This document shows, piece by piece, positions 12,301 through 24,704 of a DNA stretch of 64,000 bases (the stretch's first letter is position 1; every line of letters starts with the position of its first letter). The translations under genes were made by a program, and so were the position numbers. Below the pieces are notes generated by a model. The model saw only the letters and a program-made list of their open reading frames with translations, was not told the DNA's origin and ran no database searches. Origin of the DNA: Hemibagrus wyckioides (Eukaryota > Chordata > Actinopteri > Siluriformes > Bagridae); the NCBI RefSeq assembly GCF_019097595.1, contig NC_080712.1, forward strand, positions 22,798,646-22,862,645, read 5' to 3'.

Positions 12301-13093
12301 GACAATTTGCTTAAACGTCGGTTTAGTTTAGGTGAAAATGGCATCCTTACAGCCATAGATTGAATGTGAACAGAGCAAAACCAACAAGTCTAGTATATGT
12401 GTAGCAATGTTATTAATGGTTTGTGTTTGTGAATCAAGACGCCAAATTAGGTCTTGATATAAAAGTATAAGCATCCTTATCCTGCTACTGCACAACTACA
12501 CACATCTGTGTCTATGATTTTGGATGTGTTCAGCTGAGCTCTAATTTGAGCATGTAGGGAATTCTGTTTATTTTTTATATTATGCACTTGGAGAGCAATT
12601 CCCTCTGAGACAGGCAGGGGGAGAACCGATTGACCAGATCTGTATTTCTAAGTATAGGTGAGGTGTGTCTGGTTGTGGTACTGCCTTGGATGTATGGGAA
12701 AACTGATGCTGCTTCCTTTCTTTCAGTCTGATTTGGAAACATTCAGCCTGCACCTTGTCTTTCTGTTTTCTTCAAAGCTTTGTAATATATTCTACACAGG
12801 GCCTGTCCTAAGTAGAAGTAAACTTAGCTAATGTTTAGAAGCATGCAGTCAGCAAAGGATCTAAGTAAGATGGTAAATGGCAGCAGCAGAATAGCTGATG
12901 AACCTTTTTTATGAGTTCATCATTACGTTTTCACCTCTGCCAATAAACACCACTGTGGAGTGTGGCAATGCAAAGAAATGTAATGCTGAAGATGGGCACA
13001 CCAAATCTGAATGAAATTTCATTTTTTGGCTTCTAGCAAGTGATAAGAAGTCTTAAAATCAAACCTCTACTACATTGCTAACATCAGATTTTC

Positions 13094-13100
<7 letters not shown>

Positions 13101-13178
<78 letters not shown>
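13101..13178. repeat. (AT)39 microsatellite
   Basis: A pure alternating AT array of 78 bp, fully self-complementary and able to extrude as a cruciform. It is probably highly polymorphic. Confidence 0.98.
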
Positions 13179-13180
<2 letters not shown>

Positions 13181-14126
13181 AAAGTATAATAAACATTGTA
13201 TATGCATGGCTATGATTTAAAGCACTGCCACAGCAAGAACCCATAGCAGGTGATAATAGCCAATAGAATTAAAATTACCTAAATCTTAAGAACAGTAAAA
13301 GATGCCTATATGCTTAATAATCTGGTTTTTGTAGTCTTATAATAAGAAATAAATTGTATATTTATTTGACTAAAGTGAACCTGAGTTATACCTTCTATCC
13401 ACTGTAAAAATTCTACATTAGCAAGTGAAGCATCTTTAATAAAGCCAAATATTTCTTCAATTATTACATAATATTATATTATTATGCAATTCCAACCCCC
13501 TTTTTAAACGTTTCTTACTCTGTTCTCAAATCATTTGACTTCAGTAAAACAAAATTATCTGCCATTTGTAAACTTGAAAGTAAATAAAAGTGTCTAGAAA
13601 TAGGCTTGTACGGTAATATATATATTTTTAAATAATCTCATAATTAGAAATATTAGATACACTTGAAAATTAAAATATATATAGATATTTTTTGGCAGAG
13701 AATGTACTAATGATATGCATTCCTGTTTTAAGGGTACCTGTTTTAGGGTAATTTGTATTGCTACTTTATCACTTATTAATCTTCAGATTGCGGAATTGAA
13801 AGTTTAGAATTTTTCCTGTGTGAATACTGCCCTGATCAATATAGGTCATGTCTTACCTTCCGCATTTCAGTAAATGATCTTTAGTTAAATCATTAGGTAG
13901 TTACTTAGTATGGTGACTTGATAGTACAAGTTTTAGAATATCATGTCAATGCTGTATTCTGTGTAGGTGACACCAGAATGGTGTTCTGGATGCTCTACTG
14001 TAAGAGGAAGAGGTCTTCTTAGAGCCTTCGAAAGGTTGAGAGCGCTTGTCAAGTGCAGCCAGCTCTGTCACTTTTAAGCTTTTAGCTATTAGAACTAGCC
14101 TCTGCTAGTGTTTTTCTCATGTCTGC

Positions 14127-14131
<5 letters not shown>

Positions 14132-14165
<34 letters not shown>
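14132..14165 (+). repeat. (CT)n microsatellite
   Basis: A pure CT array of about 16 units. A second CT array lies at 14316-14344, and the open frame across both is low complexity. Confidence 0.95.
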
Positions 14166-14168
<3 letters not shown>

Positions 14169-14313
14169 GCCCTCACTCTATTTGCACAGGCTCAATTGCT
14201 GGCCATATTAGGTCAAGAGGTTGTGTCCCCCACAGATATAATAGTGTATAATCAGTCTCTTTTCTTATTCAGGAGGAGGAGGCCTTGCATAAATGTCAGC
14301 AGTTCTCTTGATC

Positions 14314-14347
<34 letters not shown>

Positions 14348-14808
14348 CTCCTTTCGCCCCTCTTGCTCTCTTTCTGTCATCTCAGGTCTTTCTCACAGAT
14401 TGAAGGATTGCACCACGCATGTTAGATAAATGACTTTCGGCGATAACTGAATCACCTGTTAGTCTAGGTAGAGGGATTGCCTGTCCATCAAGGTCCTCAC
14501 CATGAGTGCTCGTCTGCCAGTGCAGTGCATACTCTGATAGCATGCCTGAAAAATGGGCACTGACCTGTGTTTGTGAGAAACATCAAAAGCTTCACTGTGG
14601 TTTCAGACCGAATCTGCTAGTGCATGATGACATGCTTCCTAGTTGGTAGCCTTTAGTGAAAGAGGTTTTTGGTTGTAGTGGTATACATTATGGGATGGCT
14701 GATATGACAGGAATGGTGTATCACGATTTTGATGTTAGATTACCATAAATGTTTGTAGATTACGATGTAGACTCAGAAACTGCCAGCATGTGCTGCATTA
14801 AAAATAGA

Positions 14809-14864
14809 TGATGGATGGATGGATGGATGGATGGATGGATGGATGGATAGATAGATAGATAGAT
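14809..14864 (+). repeat. (GATG)n(GATA)n compound tetranucleotide array
   Basis: About ten GATG units pass into four GATA units. Such tails often mark the 3' end of the SINE family seen elsewhere here, but no SINE body is recognisable upstream. Confidence 0.95.
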
Positions 14865-15599
14865 CCATTGTTAAGAACACTACAATAAAATTAATTGCAT
14901 TAAATTATATTTTTTTTAAAAAAAAGATAAACATTATATAAAAAGGTACTGTACTCAAAAGCAGAAAAAAACTTTTTAGCCTTTTACAGTTTTGAAAAAT
15001 TGAACTTTATCAAATCAGCTGCTTCCAGTCAGTTTGCTATTTATTTTTTTCATTTAGTCGCAACAGATCAAGTCATGATATCAGATTTATCACAGTAATT
15101 GATATTGATGTTTATATTTGTCTGTGCTCATTGAACAATCTCTGCCACTCTTCTATTCAGCCAGTATGAAGACCTACTGTAATACAAGCAATGTGCAATG
15201 TGATATGTAAATAATTATGACTTCTTCCCATATTCCCAGATTATTTTTTTGCCTTCCTGGAGCTTATCATTATAATGCATCATATAACAAAAGGAAAAAA
15301 GCACTTATGTCAATCCAGATTTAGGAACCCTTTTGTAAGTAAGATATTTCTGTAGAGAAGACCGAATGGTCTCCAGTATATAATGAGTGAATATGCAGAG
15401 CCATAATGGCCCTCCATGGTTATGTGCTCTGATACATGATCTTTAATCTTGCCTCAGCTTTGACATCCTAGGTTTATCTTGTCATCCAAATCTTGTCATC
15501 CATGCAATTTGCTTTCACACCTGCTACATATAGATTAACTTAGTAGTAAGCTGTTGTCCATTTCTACACCTTTTGCTCTCTGTCTCCCTCTCTTTCTCG

Positions 15600-15601
<2 letters not shown>

Positions 15602-15634
<33 letters not shown>
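15602..15634 (+). repeat. (CT)n microsatellite
   Basis: A pure CT array of about 16 units within a longer pyrimidine-rich stretch beginning near 15570. Confidence 0.95.
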
Positions 15635-15637
<3 letters not shown>

Positions 15638-16299
15638 CTGCATAATGTCATTGTTTACACTTTAAGAATTAAGCATGCACAAATCAGGCTTTTTGTTCTC
15701 TGACACTGACGGTAAGAGGGGGGCGGACATTCAGCTTGACAGATGGGACATGATGGGGACAGAGACGAGGTTGGGGACACATTGCAGCTGGGTTTATAAT
15801 TGGTAGCGGCTTCTTCCCCTCTGACAACTTATAAAAATGGAAATGAGAGGCTAGGTGAGTGAAGGAATGTCCAGAAGCAGTAGTGTTTGTCCTTTAGTAG
15901 GCAGGAGCATCAGTCCACTGTTGAACACTGCTGGAACTGGATAGCAAGGACCTTCCATGTAGAGAGGCTTAAAAGTTAGCCAAGGAGGACATAGTATGCA
16001 TATGGTTGTATTTGTAGTTTATTCTCTGTCATGCTATCCATACCAAATGTGCAGGGACACATCTTAATGTGTTTTAAGCTAAAATGGCTGTAGATCAACC
16101 CACTCTTTAAAGACTACTTACATACCTTACAGACGTTAGAGGGCCCATGTATTCTACAAGCTCTTTAGCAGTATGTCTGCTGTGACTTTATCTACAAACT
16201 TGTACTTATTTCCTTCTCTGAAGCTCGAGCCTAGATCATTATGTGTTTTTCTCCACTCACCTGTCCATCAATACCATCTTTCCACCAGCACCTTTCCTA

Positions 16300-17345
16300 T
16301 ACCTAAGGCATAATAGCCTGCAATAAAAGTAATGTCTTTAACAGTGGTAGATACATGCCAGGCTGTTGACGCCAAGAAAAGGCCTCAATCAGTATCCATA
16401 GAGCACCTCCAATTGTGTGATCCCCAGGGCAACGGAAAAGGTAATTTGAGCAAAAGAAAATGACACCGGCGCAGAAGAAAAACCCCACCATGGTGATTTA
16501 CGCAAAGTCAGATCACACAATTCCACCGACACCTGGCTGTGTTATTATCTCACAATCCAGACCGCCAAGTTCGTCCGCTGGAAACCATGGGGAGGAGGAA
16601 GAAAAGAGAGGGAAAACATGTACACGCAAACAACACAAGGGGAAAAAAAGATGCTACTAAACAAAAAGAGGCTTTCTCTGTTCGTCCGTGGCTATCCATT
16701 CTCCCTCCTTGGGTTGTGAAAATGCCGCTCCTGGCTCGATTGTTTGCCCATTGTTTCTGGGAGGGCAGGCGGAGTCAGAGAAGAGGGTATCAGAAGAAAA
16801 GGGACAATTTGTTGATGTTTGTTGATATCTAGACCACTATAGCTTGATTGCTCAACATTAAACCAGCAATAACAGCCCCAATCATCGCACTTACACCACC
16901 AGACGCCAAACAACGGAATTGGATCAGACTCGTCTCTGGTTGACTCACGCTCTTGCCTTCTCCCTCTCCCTTCTCCACAAAATGCTTATTAGACAGCATT
17001 GATCCAGGCCTGGTCAATTGTCAGCTCCTCTCATCCACACAGTATTGATGGCATAATCAGTGGATGGAGGCGGTAGACAGATGAAATTTGCTGTCAGTGG
17101 GTAAATTATTGGCTGCCTGCCTGTTGACCCTGGGGTGGTCGGCTCATGCGTCCTCGAAAACGCACACTTGTTCGAACAATACAAAAGCCCGCATTTTTCC
17201 TCCAGCGCATTTACAACAACACGTAGGCCCACAATCATATAGATCCTATCCCTCATGCACAAAGAGATGGCTAGCAAGCAAGCACTTAGGCCTGGAATGT
17301 CCCTATTGTTCACCACCCCCAGTATTTGCACTAAAATCCATTTGA
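16300..17345. promoter_or_regulatory. Repeat-free block, candidate conserved non-coding DNA
   Basis: Over a kilobase with no microsatellite or transposon, of higher GC than its flanks, with words such as cctggctgtgttattatctc and gattgtttgcccattgtttc (a SOX-like cattgtt core). Several short frames overlap on both strands (for example 16539-16832 + and 17014-17331 -), but none has a recognisable domain or good splice sites. Regulatory function is a guess from texture. Confidence 0.25.
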
Positions 17346-17603
17346 ATAATTAAGAGGTGGTTTTGACGGTCGTACAGATGCCGATTCCTCACACTTGTTC
17401 ATACACGTACACGCTCATCTTCACACAAAATTGGTGCATCATGCTCAGGAGTCAGTCTTCTTTTCCTCACTTCGGAGCTGAATTCCTGTAGAGAAGCAGG
17501 ACTTCTGTGAATAGGTAAAGTGTGAAGAGAGAAGGGTTTGCAAGACACAACAAGATGAATTTTTTTGCATCTTAGCTAGGCCCCTGGTGGTGGCTCATCC
17601 TAA

Positions 17604-17740
17604 GGCAGGGGTGATCAGCAAGAGCCAGTGTGTGTGCAGGTTTTCATTCCAACCAAGATCAACTGATTAAACAGGTAGAATCAGGTGTGGCTCCTGCTTG
17701 ATTAGACAGAAAACCCTTTGTGGATAAGATTGGACACTGC
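17604..17740 (+). repeat. Common teleost non-autonomous repeat
   Basis: The phrases gtgcaggttttcattccaac, aatcaggtgtggctcctgct and ggataagattggacactgc belong to a repeat seen throughout fish genomes, in which the caggtgtggctcctgcttgg arm often occurs in both orientations. This copy has one arm. No target duplication is visible. Confidence 0.6.
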
Positions 17741-18457
17741 ACTAAGAGTTCAGCCCCTATCAATTTTTTTGGCCAAAAAGTGGTGTATTAAATGACAACT
17801 GGATTACATTACCTTTCAGTGTATTCAGTATTCACGGTTGTAAAATGCTGGCCTTGTGCATCACACACACCATACATCTAGTTGCACAAAAAGCTCGTAC
17901 ATCAATCTCACGCTTTTCCGCCGACTGTTACAGCAGTCATATTCTCTGCTTTGAAAAATGAGTGGTGTATATAGTTGAGTAAAAAGCAAAAGCAGCGCCT
18001 TTGAAATGATACCAATTCAATGGGAAATAGCATGTCTGCTCCAAGGTTAGAAACTCAGGCAGGTAAAACATAGGCAGTGATGTGGCAGTGGGTGGAATCA
18101 GGTGAAAACGTGTTCGTGTGGGTGTCTCTGTCTAGCTGGAGCATTGACGTTAGAGTATGCAGCTTTTTGTAGCAGATGAGTTCAAGGATGAGGTTTGGAA
18201 TGAAAAGGAGAAAAATTGAAATAGAAGAGACACTAGAATAAAAAAAAAATGTAAAGGGAGATGGCTATTGAGGATTTTCAGACAAACACAGGGAGAAAAA
18301 AACCTCCATACAGTATAAATCTACACATAAGAAGGTCCTAACGGGAGCACTGTTAAGGTCAGCTACTTCTCTGGCAGTCATTAGAGATAAGCATGTATAC
18401 TATAAGTGTGCACATATGCACTTCTCTCCTTATCCTATTGTCCGAGATGCATTTTTC

Positions 18458-18494
18458 ACCCAGGATGAAGCGGTTACTGAAGATGAATGAATGA
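18458..18494 (+). mobile_element. SINE 3' tail fragment
   Basis: caggatgaagcggttactga, then agatgaatgaatga, is the 3' end of the tRNA-headed SINE family (ggataagcgg... with a gaatgaatga tail). The body is not recognisable. Confidence 0.5.
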
Positions 18495-18744
18495 TGGTGA
18501 TTTTTTTTTTATCAGCTATAAATTAACCAGGACAGCTTCAAGGCAGGTCTATACTTTCAGGATCAGGGGCTGTGCGTCACCTCACCTGATGCTCACACAC
18601 ATGCAGTCACACACACGCACACACACACTCTAGTAGTTTTATTTTTATGACTATCTTTGCACTACTCCATAGACCTGTATGACAGAGCCTGTGACATTCT
18701 AAGTTTGGTTTCTTCTCTGTTTCTTTACCTCTCTCCCGCTCTCT

Positions 18745-18985
18745 CCTAAAGACAAGTTAAATTAGCAGTCTGCCAGCGATGCCCCACTGTCTGCTGACTA
18801 GCCTGTGTTGCCACAGCGCTTGGTGGCTGTCAGCACGAGCCTGACGACTTAATAGTCTCTCCTGAATGGATTTGGGCACTTTGCCTGCCTCTGTTTACAC
18901 GCGCTTGTCAGCCCTAAAATATTCAGATGGAGATGTGAAATATTTATTTGAGGGCTCTGCCATGCCTGGCAGGATCCCCCGTTCC
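18745..18985. promoter_or_regulatory. Candidate conserved non-coding element
   Basis: A repeat-free block between a CT-rich stretch and a CA array, with words such as gacaagttaaattagcag, cctaaaatattcagatggag and gaaatatttatttgagggc. It has no coding signature. Conservation is assumed from texture only. Confidence 0.28.
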
Positions 18986-19556
18986 CTCCCTTCGACGGTG
19001 TACGTACACACACACACACACACACACCACACACACACACACCTCTCTTCCTGTGCTGTCAGAGCAGATCCTAAAGAATGGGCTTGTGGAGGAAGGATGT
19101 AGGAGGGCTATTCCTCTGGGTGGAGGGTATAAACTGGGCTGAATGAAATCAGGAAAATAACATGAACAGATTCTGCACTATTAATGCCTACTTTGTGGGT
19201 GGCAACAACAGTTTGGCAGACGTCCCGGCATAATTTATTCATCTGTACTGGACATTGCAGTGGACAAATGAACGAAACAAACAGATTCAAACTGTTGTAT
19301 AAAAAAAATTGGTCTTTGTTTGTAAAGACATGAACAAAGCTAAAAATGTGTCTGCTGTTAATTGATTCTTCTTAATCTTAATGAGCAAACAGTATATTTG
19401 CTGTGTTTGGGAAAGGTGTGAGGCTCAGTGGCCCTGTCCATCAAAGCACAGTGTTAGCAGTCCCTATCATCATATCTCTGCACATTCACAGTGATTGTGC
19501 AGCGGGCCAGAAGAATGACTGACAACTGGTGTGTGTGTTGGAGGTTAGTGAGAGAC

Positions 19557-19602
<46 letters not shown>

Positions 19603-20059
19603 CGAGTGACATTGGGGAGATTGTTGGCGTCTCTGGTTTCATTCTCGCTCTTGTGAATGGCTGCCATGTGTCCTCGCTTATCTTGACATTCTAATCGCAC
19701 TGCTAGCCCACAGATGATGGTGTATTTATTTAGTCTGTTTGCCAGAATGAATGCAAACAGTGGCAATGGCTAGAGCTGCCACAGCCTTCACCCTGTTTCA
19801 ATCACACTGGTAAAAAATAACTGTATGATATGTTTCTCACCCTCTCTTTCTGTCTCTTTCAGGCGGCAATGCCTCTGTTTATCTGCATCTTTTTTTTCAC
19901 CCTGCCTTTGTGCGATATTAAACCTGCAATAGCACATGCCACTGCATTATATTTTGTCATATGCCCTTTTGGATTTTTAGCGCACTTCTTGTCAGTGTGG
20001 GTTTGTGTTTCTATATTTGTGCAGTGTTTGTGGCATAGATTAAGAGTGATTATGTGCAT

Positions 20060-20119
20060 ATGGGTGGGTGGGTGTTGGGAAGGAGGGGGGGAGTGTGTGT
20101 GCATGAAGAGCTGGAAGTA

Positions 20120-20151
<32 letters not shown>

Positions 20152-20250
20152 TGCATTTCATGAGCATGTGTTTATGGGAGAAAAAGTAGTGTTTGTGTTA
20201 GGGGTTTGGGTTGAAAGTAAGAATGCATATATGTTTGTGTGTGTGTGTGT
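20060..20250 (+). repeat. GT-rich tract with several (GT)n arrays
   Basis: A (GT)n array of about 14 units at 20120-20146 and another at 20236-20252 lie in a G-rich setting (gggtgggtgggtgttggg at 20061-20078). The whole stretch is purine-pyrimidine alternating and prone to Z-DNA. Confidence 0.85.
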
Positions 20251-20269
20251 CAGGGTGGTGGAGAGTGGC

Positions 20270-20560
20270 TAGCTAAGCCGGTTGTTCTATAAATGCCGCG
20301 CTAGTTCATAAGTGACGTTAATGATAGAGCCGCGCAGACAATGGCAAGCTGTCAGGGTCAGTAATTGAGTGGGAGGGATGAGCTCTCTTTATTTCAGTCC
20401 ATTGGTGTCACAGCGACAAGAGTGCCACGGCAACTCGTCGCCTGGAGATACCAGCCTATAACCCCCCTCCTCAGCCCCATCAAACAATGGCTGCTGTCCA
20501 TCAGCGCGCATAGACGTCTACCGCTCACCAGGGTTAGTGAGATGATGCTCTCTCTGGAGG
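20270..20560. promoter_or_regulatory. Candidate conserved non-coding element with CRE- and SOX-like cores
   Basis: The block holds TGACGTTAATGA (20313-20324), two SOX-like cores ACAATGG (20338-20344) and AACAATGG (20483-20490), and CpG-containing unique words, between a GT-rich stretch and a CA array. It is not repetitive and not coding. It is one of the strongest enhancer candidates by eye. Confidence 0.35.
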
Positions 20561-20585
20561 AGATGGAGCTCTCATTACTTTACTT

Positions 20586-20622
<37 letters not shown>

Positions 20623-20869
20623 TCTACATGTAACCATTCATTGACCGCCTGGTTCAACTAAAGCCATACTGGATCCAGCAAACACAAAGTTTAGTGTGGG
20701 TTACAGAGTGGGTAAAATGTATTCCTCGCTCAGTAACCTAAGCAGGAGAAACAGCATGGGCAGATGACGTGTGGCTCGGGTTCCTTTTGTTGCTATTTTG
20801 CTGGACGTGATGCTGATTGTGGAGCTGCTTTCCGAGTGCAGGCCCTTCCCCGGTCCTACCTGCCACTTA

Positions 20870-21010
20870 GCTGCTGCCTTTGTTTGCGCTCTGAAAGGCT
20901 GTTTTACTTGGCAAGAACATGGCCCTATTACTCAGCCTAATTAAGGCAAGGTACATAATTACCCTTAATTACAGACAGTCAGCGCTTTTTTCATTTGCGC
21001 TGTGTGTTTT
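20870..21010. promoter_or_regulatory. Candidate conserved non-coding element
   Basis: A run of homeodomain-type cores: cagcctaattaaggcaagg, tacataattacccttaatta and cagacagtcagcgc. The pattern of adjacent TAATTA cores in unique sequence resembles forebrain and eye enhancers. Inference only. Confidence 0.33.
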
Positions 21011-21599
21011 GTATCATTACTCATACGTTGCTGATTGCGACCGCAGTCTGTGCGTGTAGTGTTTTAGTGTGTGAAGATGGCAGCTGGTGTTGGATGTGTT
21101 TGTGTATATGTATGTGCACGTGTGGATTACAACATTCATTTAAATCAAGAGCTTGTGATACTGAGTGAATATTTTAACAACTGCCACTGAGGCCTGGATT
21201 CATCTATATAGCTGATGTAATATTTACGCAAACAAATCTGGGTTTCGGTGCTACTTGTTTCTACATTAGGTTTAAGAATAGATTTTATTTTAGTCAGTTA
21301 GACTTCTATTTCAGTCTGTGTTGTCTATTTTTTTGATATGAAGTCAATGAGAACTCTTTTAATTCCACCAGGAAAAAACAATACCGTGGTTGTCAGTGGG
21401 TTATTTCTTTTTTTATTTGAAGCATTAAAAATAACATGTAATCTCTGGAGTAGGATCATTTTGATCTTCCCTTAAATTTTCAAAACAACATGAAATTGTC
21501 AGGAATGAACTGGGTGTGCTGTGCAGGAACCATTGAAAAGTCTGCCATTGCGTTTATTGGGATGGGTCCTTTGTGATATTCAGTGATGTCCATCTGAGT

Positions 21600-22678
21600 T
21601 GGAATAAACTTTAGCCATAACGATGAACCTCTTCTGACATACTGAGACATTCAAACATGCTAGGAAAACATTCCCCATGCCCTCACACTGTAAAAACAGC
21701 TCTGTGCTGTTCACACCTAGCAGCATGACTCTATGGATCATGTTGCTCGCTCCAAATTGTGATCCATCCATATCAACAAATCTGGATTTGTTGACCCAGG
21801 TGACTCTTACCCACTCCTCCGTCCTCATTGGCATTACCTGCTGTCTTCTACTTCACCTTACATGGTCTTCACCCATTCTGCACCTTAGTATTAAATGTGA
21901 ATGTGGCCTGTCTGTTTGCTTATCCAGTTCTCCACAAGCTATGTCACTTGTACTTTTCGCACTTCTCGCATACTCTGTAAACACTTGAAACAACTGCGCG
22001 TGAAAAAGCAGGCAGCTAGAGCTGGCATGCTTAGCGCTATGATTCTACATTCCAAGGTCACTTGTTTAACCTATTTAGTGGAAAACTAAAGCATGCTATA
22101 AATGCTGGTCTGCCTGGTTTGTACAGTTTGTGTGTATCTCGTATACATGTAGGTATACAGTATACTGTATGTATAGACTCTCACTGAGCTGTGTTCTTGA
22201 TTGACAAAAGTGGGACTCATTGTAGACTTCTGCCGTTGTGGACCATCTACCTCACACCTAAATGTTTTGTGCAATCAAAGATGCTTTTCTGTTCACTAGT
22301 TGTAAAGCAAAACTATATGAGCTACTATATCCTTTCTGGCTGCTTAAACCAATCTGGCCATCTTCCTTTGACCTCTCTCATCAGCAAGGTGTTTCTACAA
22401 ACAGGACTGTCAGTTTTTGCTTTTCACACCATTCTGTGTAGAGACTGGTGTGTGTAAACATCCCAGGAGTTCAACAGTTTCTGAAAGCCCAACTGACACC
22501 ACCAATAATGCCACAGTCAAAATCAGTGAGATCACATTATTTCTCTGTTCTGAAGACTGGCGTGAATGTTATCCATAGCTGCTGGGTTATATCTGCCTGA
22601 TTTTAGGGATTGCACTGCTGCTACACAAGTGGCTTAGTAGGAGTGCAGGTGTTCCTAATAAAGTGCTTGGTGAGTGTA
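21600..22678 (-). mobile_element. Tc1-like transposon, long decayed antisense copy
   Basis: The right end is cctaataaagtgcttggtga, the terminal inverted repeat. Read on the minus strand, the block first carries the N-terminal part of the transposase region (the complement of atcccaggagttcaacagtt and the gcttttctgttcac segment). Further in, a decayed catalytic region encodes WVNKSRFVDMDGSQFGASN and then GMGNVF, corresponding to WSDESRFLLRHTDGR and WGMF of intact copies. The first catalytic Asp is replaced by Asn. The middle (about 21860-22190) is poorly alignable and the left terminus is not clear. Confidence 0.75.
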
Positions 22679-24704
22679 TGTATCTATAAAGATACAGGTT
22701 TATATATCAGGACTGTATAGGCTAAAAATGATTGTGCTCAAATTTGAATAACGACTCCTGTAGTGGTAAATGTGCAGCAATTTTTGACACTTCAAAATAC
22801 AAAAACTTCTTGCATTTGAACTCAGACTTGTGGATCATGTAGTCTGTGGTTTTCACTGAGATCACAGCATGTGATCTGCTTAGAGATAATTTAGTCTAAG
22901 AGACAGCCTGGGGCTTTACGCCAGGTGATATGTGATATTATTTCCTTCCATTAACTTCATCTTTGGGAAGGTGCTCTCTTCCTCAGCCTTCTTTCCTGTT
23001 TCTTGCCCTGGTTGTTTATAGTGCTGGTGTACCACATGCTAGTGGGCGGCACCGGACAGTCGTCATCTCCCCCCTCCCTCACACTTGTGAATAAAGATGT
23101 CAGAGCTGTTCAAGTTATCAAGGATGCCCTAAGCACAAGCTTCCCAGCCATGGCATCCTCTACACATCCTCTACCCATCCTCTACCCATCCTCAAGGTTT
23201 CTATTTTCGGCCATGGTTGCCAGCGAGACCCTTCTCCCAGCTGCAGACCTCTGTGTCTTAAATTGCTTTAATGAACTATTAAAAAAGTAGCTTATTAGTT
23301 GAATTACACCACCCACAAGCAATGCTAGTTCATATGAAAGTTGAGATACATGAACTTGCATGCACACACATACACACACACACATACACTGTTTTCATCC
23401 TTCAGCTGCTTGTAGTAGCTGACATTGTGAACTAACATTTTATTCACATACAATATCTGACCAACTTTATCCTCTCTTTCTCTCTCTCTCTTTTTCTCCA
23501 TCTGTTTTTCTTTCAACATTGTGGCACCACACAGTCCCAGAGTCCCAGACTCATTCTTGCACATTCCTGCCACCTCTGTGCCCATAGCTCAGTGAGATAC
23601 AATAGCTTTCTACTTTGAGAAAGCACAACGAAGAGCTTACAATAGACTCTGGTCCAAAGAGCCTTTGCATTGTACTCTCGGATGGTAGAAGATAAGTCTA
23701 TTCGTGCTACCGAATAATAGCTTGACTTTGAGTGGGAGAGGTTAAACTTTGCTGTGTGTGTGTGTGTGTCTGTCTGTTCTGCCCTGCAGTGCCCTCAATG
23801 CCTTTGCACAAGGATCTGCTGAAAAGCTCAGCTCGACTACTGCGAGGCTTTGACGCCTCCTGTTACATGGCGGAGTTCTGAAAGTGGAAATTACCTTACT
23901 TAGATAAGCAGTACTGCATAGGCTTGAGCATTATCCGCATATTTGCAGAGTACAGTTATTAGTCTAAAAAAGGGACCTCCCTTTCTCTTACGCCTGCTGC
24001 TAATAAAAAGCCTTTCAATCAGATGCTTTTTTTAATTCTAATAACTGTACACTGGATATATGCGGATTATGCTCAAACCTTTGCAGTATTGCTTATGTAT
24101 GTTAATTTCTACCTTCAGAAACCATGGGAAATGTTGTAGGATCAAACTGTGAGTGTAGACAGTCTATAGATATCATGCTGTCACCCTCTGTACTGTTTCC
24201 TCTGAGCTTTTATTTAGCTAAGCTGCTCTTCAGTGGGTTTATAATATATAAGCAGTGACTACAAGTCTTACAGGTCCCATTTTTTTAAAATTATTTTTGT
24301 TATGAATAAGAAAGTGGACAAATGTAGTGATGTAGGTGCATCTGACAAAATGGGTAGCTCTTTAAATACAAATTATTAAATTTGATTTGTTGCATGTACA
24401 ACCATGCATAGTATGACATGTAGTGAAATGTTTTTGACTGTCAGCATCATACAAATGGAGTAAATAAGAATGTAATGGAATAAAGCTGTACTAAGAATAG
24501 AATTTAAAAAATTGCAATAAACTATACAAGTAGGAAAGGAAAAAATGTGTATACGAATGCAAATCAGTGGCAAAACGGTATAGCTATGTTTATGCAGTTA
24601 CAAAGTATATGAACATTGAACATTGCATAGCTTCATCAGGAAGGAAATCATGTTCTATGTTCAATCTATGAATTGAGAAATGTATTAATTTAAATGAATG
24701 AATT
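22679..24704. other. Non-coding intronic stretch around a long hairpin
   Basis: Besides the inverted repeat at 23875-24123 it has an 11-bp minisatellite of about four units (atcctctaccc type, 23154-23193), a CA array at 23361-23388 and AT-rich sequence after 24230. No exon is recognised. Confidence 0.4.
23875..24123. repeat. Long inverted repeat (hairpin) with arms of about 90 bp
   Basis: The left arm (about 23875-23962) and the right arm (about 24036-24123) are reverse complements at roughly 80 percent by eye. Matching words include ttgagcattatccgcatat with atatgcggattatgctcaa, and gtacagttattag with ctaataactgtac. The two arms continue weakly inward through an A-run and a T-run. The loop of about 70 nt includes gggacctccctttctcttac. 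It could be a decayed MITE or an RNA hairpin; no target duplication is evident. Confidence 0.85.

Larger units (their letters stand above)
11580..16299. other. Non-coding intronic stretch
   Basis: It holds a GT tract at 11781-11820, an AT-rich block (13100-13740) built around a (AT)n array, CT tracts, a (GATG)n/(GATA)n array and a homeobox-motif-rich block at 12120-12300. No exon is recognised. Confidence 0.4.
18498..21599. other. Non-coding intronic stretch with several unique blocks
   Basis: It contains CA arrays (19006-19042, 20587-20619), a GA array (19567-19597), a long GT-rich stretch (about 20060-20250) and three candidate conserved blocks (18745-18985, 20270-20560 and 20870-21010). 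No exon is recognised. Confidence 0.4.

Noticed and set aside
21580..21834. 84-codon antisense frame as a gene
   Set aside because: Its WVNKSRF and GMGNVF words identify it as a decayed Tc1-like transposase.
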